NCBI GenBank assembly: GCA_016712345.1
Contig: JADJRH010000011.1
Coordinates: forward strand, 5,207,001-5,271,000
DNA length: 64,000 bases
Reading direction: 5' to 3'
Source: Polyangiaceae bacterium
GTDB taxonomy: Bacteria; Myxococcota_A; Polyangia; Polyangiales; Polyangiaceae
Position numbers and translations under genes: made by a program. This document shows positions 34,169-41,921 of the stretch, in pieces (positions within the stretch are counted from its first letter, which is position 1; each line of letters begins with the position of its first letter). Below the pieces are notes generated by a model. It saw only the letters and a list, made by a program, of their open reading frames with translations, made no database searches and had not been told where the DNA came from.

Positions 34169-35053
34169 CGGTCAGCTACCCCCTTGCGAACTTCGGCTTT
34201 GGGGAGCACCCGCACCCGATCTATTTTGGCTTCTGAAAAAGAGGTCTGAGCGTCACGCACCGCCCTGGAGAGATCGGCTCTATACAAATTTGCACCTGTA
34301 AAATCGGCCCCCGCAATGTTGGTTTTTGAAGCGAGCGCGTCCATCAGGTTGGCTCCGCGCATGGACACGTTTGTGAGTTTGGTCCGAATGAGCAAAGCCC
34401 CCTCAAGCTCGGCCCCCATGAGACTGCCGCCGGAGAGATCACACTCCGACAGATCTGCCCCGTGCATCACCGCTCGATCAAACTTGGCCCCGTCGAGAAC
34501 TGTGCCTCGCAGATTGGCTTTTTCAAGGTGAGAATCACGAAAGTCGGCTTCAGGAAATACACACCCATGAACGAACACGGCCTTTGCCAATTGGCACTTT
34601 TGAAACATCACCCCTTCCCCCCGGCAGGTCACAAACGTTGCCTTTTCAAGTGTGGATTCTGAAAAATTGGCCTCGTCCAACTGGCATTCAATAAACGTGG
34701 CGTCGGATATGTCAGCTTTGATAAACCGGGCGTTTGAAAAATCGGCCTTGATAAAGGTGCACCCTGTGAGCACCGCACCTGATAAGTCTACGGCGCCGGG
34801 CACAGATTCAAACCAGTCAGACCCGTCGAGTTTGGCCCCCGTGAGCCGCGCTCCACTCAACTGCGCTCGACTTAAAACGGCGTTTGACATTTGCGCATGA
34901 GCCAAGTTCACCCCGCGCAAGTCTGCACCTCCCAAGTTGGCCCCCACAAGAATTGCCCCACTCAAATCGGCGCCGCGAAGGTTGGATTTGCAGAGCACCG
35001 CCCCTGTCAAGTCGGCCCCCGTCAGGTCACAACCGGACAGATCCGTCGCTTCT
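34165..35053 (-). CDS. Pentapeptide-repeat domain, probably the frameshifted C-terminus of the DUF2169 gene
   Basis: About 295 residues of pentapeptide repeats. Repeats can be read from just after base 35054 (ATDLSGCDLTGADLTGAVL), but the first possible start codon is a TTG at 35010, already inside the repeats. The upstream DUF2169 gene ends with repeats (DFTGANLAGMKLPGLDMSG). Adding one T to the T4 run (A4 on the plus strand, 35054-35057) fuses the two into one ORF. Hence it is either a recent frameshift, an assembly indel, or translation by recoding. The stop overlaps the next pentapeptide gene. Confidence 0.7.
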
Positions 35054-36839
35054 AAAACGAACCTGACATGTCAAGTCCGGGAAGTTTCATCCCGGCAAGA
35101 TTGGCCCCTGTAAAGTCCCGCCTGGACAAACTCTCGTTTTCATCCTGAGCGAGCTGCACAAGCGTCCGCACTCTTTCGGCCGAGTCAGGATCCATCCCGC
35201 GGGCCGTTGGTTGCAGGTGCCCAAACTTCACGTACATCTCACGTAACGCCGCCTCTTGGGCCTTGAGTTCTGCCCAGACTCGCGGATCGTTCACCTGACG
35301 GTCAAACTCGTCCATGGGTATCCCTTGGGCGGCGGCTTCTCCCGCCGTGGCCGACAGTTTGGCCAAGTGTTCTGCCGCTGAAAACTTGGGTGGCCCCCCA
35401 CCCTCTTTTTCAGCTTTGGCCATTTCTTCATCGTAGTTTTTACCCATTTCAGCAAAGAGCCTGCGAGCCTGTTCTTTGGCCTTGTCGGTTTTGGCTTGCA
35501 GATCTTTCTGCGCCGAATCAGCCTCTTTTAGCTGCTTCTCCATATATTCGGCCAAGGCGTCGAGGTCGTCGAGCGGCGGTTCTTCAGGAGGAGGAGGCAA
35601 CTTGTCAAACCCAAACTCTTTCGGATCAAGCCCTTCAGCCTCTACCCGCGCACGGGCGTTTGCAAAGTGCCTAACTTGTCCCAACCTACCCCTTTTTAGA
35701 GCCAGGTTTTCACTGCGGGTCCACCTGCCAACGTCCATGTCAGTCAACTTGAGATTGGCCACAACGCCGGATGTCTTGTCAGGCATTAAATCTGAGTCTG
35801 ACTGGGCTTTGACTGCCCCTTTGTCCTTGTCGAGTCGCAGTGTGAGTGCCTGTTGATAATGCTCCACAGGGCGCGGCCGACCCAACTCTTCTACGGCAGC
35901 CACCAAGTGAACAATGTCTGCCGCGTCATCATCAGCCACAGGCATAACCCCATGAAACACCACCGCACCAAGCCCCACCGCGGGAAACAACCATACCGTG
36001 TCACACTGGAGTGGAATTTCTCGAAAGTGTTCGCCCGCCGGCGTCTTGTGCGTAACAATCACCCTCGCGGTGAGGCCGGGCAACCTCCCCTCCAACCGCG
36101 ACTCGGTGGGGTGCATGTTTTCAATGATAAACTCTTCATCCCCTGCAAAATAGCCAGACGCCCATTGATCAGGTGGTGCAACGTTAAAAAAAGTGGGATC
36201 GATATCCGAAGGAAACCCCGGAAAAAACTCATCGAGATAGCGCTTGTCGTACGTTCCGCTTCGACTTCGCCTTTGGATAAATGTCACGTCCATGGGTAGA
36301 AAGCCCGCGGGATCCGGCCGTTCTTTGGGCGACCGCATCATGTTTCCATAAGGCTCCACATTGGGAAGGGGCACCCCTTCTTGACCGTTTACGGTAAGAG
36401 GAACTGCCCCTTTGCCATACGGATTTCGATCAAACCCCGACCCACCAAACGCATGTGCCCAGTCAACTGGCATGGTTGTAATGGGTTGAGGCGCCGTGGG
36501 AACATTGTTTTGCCACGTTCGATCCCCCGTGATGGCCAGTCGTTTATCAACCCCACCTACCCGCGCACGCACGTACGAAGCCGGGATGGGCTTGTTTCCG
36601 GGAGCAAAAAAACCGCCGCACACCAAAAACTCACCGCGACACTTGGCAAGCGATTCATCAAACACGGCGTTTTCACCGAGCGCCGCACCCGTGGCCGCCC
36701 AAAATGCCAGTTCATCAAGCAACGCGCGCGGGGATGAAAGTGGAAACGCCATGATGGCCGCCACATGAAATTGCGGCTTCCGCGCCACTTCTACAACGCG
36801 GTGTAAAATGGGAAGTTTGGTGGGTTTGACAACTTTCAC
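35052..36839 (-). CDS. DUF2169 T6SS accessory protein (first gene of the cluster)
   Basis: 595 residues. The DUF2169 domain covers about 1-340 (ITGDRTWQNN, VDWAHAFGGSGFDRNP, VTFIQRRSRSGTYDKRYL, LQCDTVWLFPAVGLGAVVFHG). A long coiled, Lys/Glu/Ala-rich region follows (about 430-560), then the first pentapeptides and a stop at a T-run. As the first gene on this strand it is probably just behind the cluster promoter; a block 40-100 bp upstream is shared with the second VgrG operon. DUF2169 proteins are encoded with spike genes in many T6SS and act in spike or cargo assembly; the exact activity is not established. Confidence 0.82.
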   Translation of the reverse strand: MKVVKPTKLPILHRVVEVARKPQFHVAAIMAFPLSSPRALLDELAFWAATGAALGENAVFDESLAKCRGEFLVCGGFFAPGNKPIPASYVRARVGGVDKRLAITGDRTWQNNVPTAPQPITTMPVDWAHAFGGSGFDRNPYGKGAVPLTVNGQEGVPLPNVEPYGNMMRSPKERPDPAGFLPMDVTFIQRRSRSGTYDKRYLDEFFPGFPSDIDPTFFNVAPPDQWASGYFAGDEEFIIENMHPTESRLEGRLPGLTARVIVTHKTPAGEHFREIPLQCDTVWLFPAVGLGAVVFHGVMPVADDDAADIVHLVAAVEELGRPRPVEHYQQALTLRLDKDKGAVKAQSDSDLMPDKTSGVVANLKLTDMDVGRWTRSENLALKRGRLGQVRHFANARARVEAEGLDPKEFGFDKLPPPPEEPPLDDLDALAEYMEKQLKEADSAQKDLQAKTDKAKEQARRLFAEMGKNYDEEMAKAEKEGGGPPKFSAAEHLAKLSATAGEAAAQGIPMDEFDRQVNDPRVWAELKAQEAALREMYVKFGHLQPTARGMDPDSAERVRTLVQLAQDENESLSRRDFTGANLAGMKLPGLDMSGSF

Positions 36840-36877
36840 CGCGGATCCTTTTTTTGATGGGCCGAACCGTTTTACAT

Positions 36878-36939
36878 CCCTTCAGCCTCGAAGTGCGCAC
36901 AGCGGATCAAACACGGGGCGTCAAAAAGCTGCTTTCCCA
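36878..36939 (-). promoter_or_regulatory. Upstream block shared by two T6SS operons (copy 1)
   Basis: Reads CCTTCAGCC..GCGCACA..GGATC..GCGTCAAAAA.CTGCT on the plus strand and lies 39-100 bp before the DUF2169 start. A related block lies 54-115 bp before the second vgrG. It may be a promoter or leader element; a remnant of coding sequence cannot be excluded. Confidence 0.35.
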
Positions 36940-37060
36940 AATAAGCCTACGCTTCACGGCTCCTTGGGTGGCGGGTCACCAAGCGAGGGATTTCTCGTTT
37001 GGGCGTTTGGAAAAAAAAACGCACGACAAGCTGCTCAAGACACGATAACGAGATCGCACT

Positions 37061-37861
37061 GTGGTTGCCGCCTTACACCCCTCCAGAACCAACCCGTCAC
37101 CACAAAAGCTGCGTTATGTGCGTCCGCCGCAACCTGTTTCTTTTCCCGGTTCTGAAGAAATGCCTGAAACAAATCGCCACTTGGAGTTGCGCACGCTTTT
37201 GTATCAAATTCTAAAGCGTGAGTTTTCTACACGTGCCACGTTGGGGTCTAGCCAGTTTGTGTACTTCGATCCACGAACGAGCGCCACGAGGTTGGCTCCA
37301 GACGTTTTTGTGCGACTTGGGCGCCCCCACACAACATTTCGTGTTTGGAAAATCTGGCAGTGGGGTGCGCCTGACCTCGCGGTGGAGGTGGTGAGTGACT
37401 CCGACGAGGGTGAAGAAGATTGGGCTGCCAAACTTGAACGGTATCGCGCGGCCGGCATTGGTGAAGTGGTCAGGTTTGATCCTGACAATGCAGAACAGCC
37501 TATTCGAGTGTGGGATCATCTTGACGGCGACTTGGTAGAGCGGGATCTAACCGACGGCGTGGTAGATTGTGTGGCGTTGGGGCTATATTGGGTGGTCTTA
37601 CCCGACGTAAACTTTGTAAGGGTGTTGCGTTTGGCGCGCGACCGTGACGGGAAAAATCTGCTTCCCACCAGCGAAGAGGCTGAAAAAGCGGAAGCACAGG
37701 CTCGCGCTGAAGAAGCCCGCGCCCGCGCTGAAGAAGCCCGCGCTCGCGCTCGAGCCGAGGCCGAAGTTGCCGAGTTACGACGGCAACTCGCCGAACATCA
37801 GGTCAAAAGCAATGGTAAGGTTCTGCGCAAAGCCACCAAAAAACGCTCGAAAAAGGTCTGA
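37061..37861 (+). CDS. Uma2 family protein (PD-(D/E)XK-like) with coiled-coil tail
   Basis: 266 residues from GTG 37061; a GTG at 37118 (VRPPQPVSFP) is a plausible alternative because family members often begin there. The segments RHLELRTLLYQILKREF, APDVFVRLG, APDLAVEVVSDSD, KLERYRAAGI and EVVRFDPD are typical of Uma2 (PF05685) proteins, whose core D..E.K fold is nuclease-like. The C-terminal ~55 residues are an Ala/Arg/Glu heptad-rich coil (ARAEEARARAE) ending in a basic tail. Such genes are very numerous in myxobacteria and cyanobacteria; the function is unsettled. Monocistronic, divergent from the T6SS cluster. Confidence 0.8.
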   Translation: MVAALHPSRTNPSPQKLRYVRPPQPVSFPGSEEMPETNRHLELRTLLYQILKREFSTRATLGSSQFVYFDPRTSATRLAPDVFVRLGRPHTTFRVWKIWQWGAPDLAVEVVSDSDEGEEDWAAKLERYRAAGIGEVVRFDPDNAEQPIRVWDHLDGDLVERDLTDGVVDCVALGLYWVVLPDVNFVRVLRLARDRDGKNLLPTSEEAEKAEAQARAEEARARAEEARARARAEAEVAELRRQLAEHQVKSNGKVLRKATKKRSKKV

Positions 37862-37958
37862 TTCTTGGTTGGTAAGATCATCCCTTGTATTGCCGCCGAC
37901 ACGACAAGGTTTGGCGTAACGCTTCAGCCGCCGCTCAGGAGGACGGCAATTGGTTTAT

Positions 37959-40136
37959 TTAACCCCAAAGGGTTTTATAAAACGTCAGCCCAGAACAGTC
38001 TGACGCCTGCCCCATGTCCACCCAAACAGGGTCGGTCCAAGAGGCGTTTGCGGTCGTTGGGTCAATGTTCACTCGCCGCCAAAGATGACTGTTGAATAGG
38101 GCAAAGAGCGACCCGCCCGCCGACGCAAGGCCGACAATGTTGGGCACGGGCGAGCCTGAAACAACGGCTCCATCTTCAATCCAGTCATTTCCAGAGTTGG
38201 GGGTAAGCGCGTTGCGGCGCCACAACTTACCATCGGAAACAACAAGCAACTTCCCTTGGTGAGAAGTCATTGCCTGCACGTTGAAGGCGTCCCCAACAAG
38301 ACTCCAAGCGTTGCCCGTTCCAGGTCCAATGGCCCCGCGCTTCCAAAGCTTGTTGTCTGTGGCGACTACGTACAAATCCCCAAGGTGAGACGCCATCGCG
38401 ATCACCCCATGCGCTTCACCGTAGTTCAGCCAATCGTTTTGGGTGCCCGGTCCCATGCGACCGCGCCGCCAAAGATTTGTCCCCGCGGTAACGAGGAGCG
38501 CACCCTGATGCGTACACATGGCCGTCACAGTATAGGCGTCACCTCCCTCTTCCCAATCTTCCTGAACCGCCGCTCCGAGTCGACCCTTACGCAATAGCTT
38601 ACTGTTTCTAACCGTCACAGGACGATCTGCGATACACAAGATAAACTGCCCAATGGAAGGCCGATTTTCGTTATCAATCAAAAACAACAAATAGTCGCCC
38701 GGCGGCGCCACCTCCGCCTTGAGCGGCGCCTCCACATTCAGCGTTGTGGAGTCGACAGCAGTCACCTTCAGCTCCACGCACCTTTGGTCGGCGTTAAAGC
38801 CGTGGGTGGTTGACCCTGCCCTCAAAATCCGCACTTTGGTGATGCTTGCCGCGTCGGGTGTCTTCACCTGAAACGTTTCCCCCAGTAGAAAATTCCCCGG
38901 AGCGTACGTGAGCACCGGCCTCTTGGGGTCAGTCACGTAGTCAGGTGCAAATATCTCGATGCGAAGTTCTTTTCGGTATTTGGGAGGCTCACTGGGGCCC
39001 CCGTCCGGCCCAACTGAAGTGAGCGTGCTTGACCCCGCTGTCCACACTCTACCATCGGGCATTAACATCGACACAGAATGGTAACCCCGCGCCACAGTCG
39101 CATTTTGAAGTGTACTCCATGTGCGGGCGCCGGGGTCGTAAAGCTCCGGCGTCATCACGCAGTCATAACTGCCGCCGCTGCTTGGGGCCACGCCGCAACA
39201 AACAAACACCTTCCCATCGGGCAGCAGCAATGCCTCAGAATGAAGGCGAACCGAAGTGACCTTGCGGGGCCCTGTTTCCACCCAATCGTCTGCGGTTACA
39301 CCGTTTGTCAGGTCAATTGTAAATGACGCAGCATCGTCGCAAACAAGCACGCTTGTTGTGTACCCGCCGGTCGCATTTGGGACGAGAGGCAACAAAACAG
39401 CGCTCCTTCGCCAGTTGTCCACTTGGTTTGCCCCGTTTGCGGCATAGAGCCCCGGTGCGGGCACCACATCCACAACCAGTCCAGTCCCAGTATCGAGAAT
39501 CGCGCGCGAGGCGCCGTTCATCCCGCTTGAACAAAACACATGTCCGTTGGGCAACAGGAACATTCGCGGATAAGCCGGAGCATTTGCCGGAACAATAAAG
39601 AGGGCGCCGAGCGGAGACCATGTGCCCGAAGGGGTGGGGTAGGGTGAAAACACTTCTAACCATCGGTTTTGCGCACCCGTTGTTGTAACGCCGCACGCCG
39701 CCAACACCCTACCATCCGAAAGCGTGAGCAGCGTGGGGTACCAACGTCCCGCGCCGATATGGGGCCCCAGATCCAACATCGAAGCCACTTGTGTCCAGGC
39801 TCCTGTAGGTCCGTCATTGCTCGCCGATGGATCAAACACCCAACTCTGGGCCAGCCCTTTTGGATCCCACGATGAAGCCCCGCCGCCCACAAGCACTCGA
39901 CCATCTTCTAGCTTTGCGTGCCCACTGCAAAACACATCGGTTGTGGGCGCGCGCACCGCGGTTATCTCGTACGTGGTTGTATCAAACACGCTTGCATGGT
40001 CAAAGTCTCCCCGATCCCGATTGGTAGTGTCGTATTCATCCCCTGCGAAGTATAAAATCTTTCCCGGCTTAATGAGCGCGGCATGTATTGCAAACGTCTG
40101 CGAATGATTGGGCAAAACTGTCCACGTACCACTCAT
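37959..40136 (-). CDS. Copper-radical oxidase (galactose/glyoxal oxidase type) with Trp-rich propeller tail
   Basis: 725 residues from ATG 40136, chosen because GAGGTGA lies just upstream. Kelch-type repeats give a seven-bladed propeller. The radical-copper residues can be matched: Cys in VFCSGHAKL, Tyr in GRWYPTL, Tyr-His in GYHSVSM and the late His in STTHGFNADQRC, the last in the DUF1929-type domain. Such enzymes oxidise alcohols or aldehydes with release of hydrogen peroxide. After about residue 540 a second module has four to five repeats of about 47 residues with WRRG or WKRG and DW motifs, like a PLL/tectonin-type sugar-binding propeller. No clear signal peptide at the chosen start. 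Confidence 0.78.
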   Translation of the reverse strand: MSGTWTVLPNHSQTFAIHAALIKPGKILYFAGDEYDTTNRDRGDFDHASVFDTTTYEITAVRAPTTDVFCSGHAKLEDGRVLVGGGASSWDPKGLAQSWVFDPSASNDGPTGAWTQVASMLDLGPHIGAGRWYPTLLTLSDGRVLAACGVTTTGAQNRWLEVFSPYPTPSGTWSPLGALFIVPANAPAYPRMFLLPNGHVFCSSGMNGASRAILDTGTGLVVDVVPAPGLYAANGANQVDNWRRSAVLLPLVPNATGGYTTSVLVCDDAASFTIDLTNGVTADDWVETGPRKVTSVRLHSEALLLPDGKVFVCCGVAPSSGGSYDCVMTPELYDPGARTWSTLQNATVARGYHSVSMLMPDGRVWTAGSSTLTSVGPDGGPSEPPKYRKELRIEIFAPDYVTDPKRPVLTYAPGNFLLGETFQVKTPDAASITKVRILRAGSTTHGFNADQRCVELKVTAVDSTTLNVEAPLKAEVAPPGDYLLFLIDNENRPSIGQFILCIADRPVTVRNSKLLRKGRLGAAVQEDWEEGGDAYTVTAMCTHQGALLVTAGTNLWRRGRMGPGTQNDWLNYGEAHGVIAMASHLGDLYVVATDNKLWKRGAIGPGTGNAWSLVGDAFNVQAMTSHQGKLLVVSDGKLWRRNALTPNSGNDWIEDGAVVSGSPVPNIVGLASAGGSLFALFNSHLWRRVNIDPTTANASWTDPVWVDMGQASDCSGLTFYKTLWG

Positions 40137-40489
40137 GAATGTCACCTCATTGCGCTGTGGATAAACGGGTGAAAAACACCAAACCCTCCATAGCTGCAAA
40201 AATGGGCCCACTCGCAACCCCTCCAATCAGCGGCAAATTCGTACCGCGGGCAAAAAGTGGGGTTACAGATTGATACCCCGGCCGGTATCTATCTGTTACC
40301 TCCGCCGAATGCGTACACAAGCGGCGTTTGGTTATGTGAAGCCATGCGGCTTACCGCCGGCGCTTCGGCCGCTACACTGGGTAGATCTCTTGAGCCATCA
40401 ACTGAAGGGCATCATCAAAAGCGCCTGAGCAGCAGCGCAGAAAAAAACACAGCACGGACCCATTTGACCGACGCATGCTACCAAAGTGT
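40137..40489. other. Intergenic region
   Basis: 353 bp. It includes the probable promoter of the oxidase gene and one GGGTAGAT heptamer-type site near 40379. I see no gene or terminator hairpin. Confidence 0.4.
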
Positions 40490-40963
40490 TCATCGGAATG
40501 GCCCCCCGCGCGAGGCAGTCGACAACAACCGCACGCCGGTACCCTCCATCTGGGAGAGTTCTAGAAGCCCATCGTTGACCTCGTTCGCGTACCATTCCGT
40601 GTACCCACATTCCGCGCAAATTCGGGCCTCGAATACGCCAACTATCCTAAGTTCAGCGGGCGACTCGTTACCTACTATCCTATCAAGGGCCGTGGGCGGA
40701 CGCTCAACTCGAACCGCCATCACGTGGATGACCTCTGCGTCGCGCAGCGAGCCAGGCACGGGTCTGGCCAGTTTATCAATCGCCCATATTCTATCGCTCC
40801 CGCACTTCGGGCATTGGCTACCGTGTTTCATTGCGTTGTCCTTTTCCGCAGACTTCATTTGACTGGCCTGCGCCTTTGCCGGCCGGTGATCCGGTTGATT
40901 CCACTGTTCTATAACCCAGAGCTTTCGGGATTGGCATTTGCGGCAATACGAAGTTGTTTTCAT
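40490..40963 (-). CDS. Zinc-ribbon protein of unknown function
   Basis: 157 residues from ATG 40963 (MKTTSYCRKCQSRKLW). Three CxxC knuckles are visible: CRKC (residues 7-10), CPKC (about 51-54) and CAEC (about 117-120), each followed by an aromatic or small residue as in zinc ribbons. Third gene of the second VgrG operon, 35 nt after its neighbour. Family not recognised. It could act in the cytoplasm on nucleic acid, or be unrelated to secretion. Confidence 0.5.
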   Translation of the reverse strand: MKTTSYCRKCQSRKLWVIEQWNQPDHRPAKAQASQMKSAEKDNAMKHGSQCPKCGSDRIWAIDKLARPVPGSLRDAEVIHVMAVRVERPPTALDRIVGNESPAELRIVGVFEARICAECGYTEWYANEVNDGLLELSQMEGTGVRLLSTASRGGPFR

Positions 40964-40998
40964 GGTAAGGTCAACCCGTTTTGCGTGAAGGCCTGGTT

Positions 40999-41895
40999 TT
41001 ATAGAAAGTAGTGCGCGCAAAGAAGACCAATCTCCAGCGAGAGCCAAATCGAAATCGCCAAAACCCTCCCCCGAAGGTCGGCCGAATCAGGATGCCCGCG
41101 GACGTAACGGTAAGAAAGCGAAAGAAGAGCCATGGCGATCGCTGTCGCAATGAGCAGTCCAGCCAAAAAGGAGTTCTCGTCGAGGCGGCGGTCTTTGGGG
41201 GCGTTGGATAGGAGGAACACTGTGAGTGGCAGACCCAACAGCATGACGCCGTGTGCAACTCGGACTACGGTGTGCACGGTACTTCGAACCCGACGTCGAC
41301 CGGAGCTTGCCAATTCTGGAATGCCAGACTTGAATTGCTCAAACGCGCCTATTAACGCCTTGGCATGCTCAGAGTTGAAATCGGCCTCCCCCGCCTTTTT
41401 CTCCACCTGCCAACGACCGCTGACGTTGCCCATCTCGTCGTCAATTGTGATCTCCGCCAGATATACGGCCCACTTGCTGAGCCGAAATAAGTCCAACACC
41501 GCCAACCTGACCTGCTCGTTGAGCACCGTTCGGAGCGTTTCGGACTCACAAATGGTGCCCAAAAACAGTTGTTCGTCGAAGGCGTGGTCCCCCGTTTGAT
41601 ACTCCCCCACAATGCCACCGGCGAGCGCGCTTGCATCGTCCTTGGTCTGTCGGCGTATCAGAATTCGAAGTGGGCGCAAAGCTGTGACCGGAGAGATTGG
41701 CGGCGACCGGTAGGTAGATTGCTCTCCTCGATCCGGTGCGACCGCGTGATCACCCAGAACTGAATAGATGGTGAATCCATCGCCTGTCATGCGAACGCGG
41801 ATCGGCCTGTGGGAAGCATCGAACACAATTTCGTGCGCCGCGTCGTCTCGGGTCGCGTTGGGACAAGACAGGAAGGCAACCTGAATGAGGTTCAT
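40999..41895 (-). CDS. Hypothetical membrane protein in the second VgrG operon
   Basis: 298 residues. A soluble N-terminal ~200 residues (MNLIQVAFLSCPNATRDDAA at the start) precede two or three membrane helices near the C-terminus (GVMLLGLPLTVFLL, FLAGLLIATAIAMALLSL, VLAISIWLSLEIGLL). It starts 26 nt after vgrG, in the position of a cargo effector or immunity protein. The C-terminal membrane segments would fit either a pore-forming effector or an immunity protein; sequence alone does not decide. No family recognised. Confidence 0.5.
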   Translation of the reverse strand: MNLIQVAFLSCPNATRDDAAHEIVFDASHRPIRVRMTGDGFTIYSVLGDHAVAPDRGEQSTYRSPPISPVTALRPLRILIRRQTKDDASALAGGIVGEYQTGDHAFDEQLFLGTICESETLRTVLNEQVRLAVLDLFRLSKWAVYLAEITIDDEMGNVSGRWQVEKKAGEADFNSEHAKALIGAFEQFKSGIPELASSGRRRVRSTVHTVVRVAHGVMLLGLPLTVFLLSNAPKDRRLDENSFLAGLLIATAIAMALLSLSYRYVRGHPDSADLRGRVLAISIWLSLEIGLLCAHYFL

Positions 41896-41921
41896 GTTGA
41901 CTGCATTCTTTCGGGTCGCTT

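Noticed and set aside
35054..35057. Canonical -1 ribosomal slippery heptamer at the first DUF2169-pentapeptide junction
   Set aside because: The run is only four T and the X-XXY-YYZ pattern is not met, so classical -1 frameshifting is unlikely there; sequence error or true mutation is more probable.
40257..40862. Plus-strand 201-residue ORF
   Set aside because: Antisense to the zinc-ribbon gene, which has clear CxxC knuckles on the minus strand.
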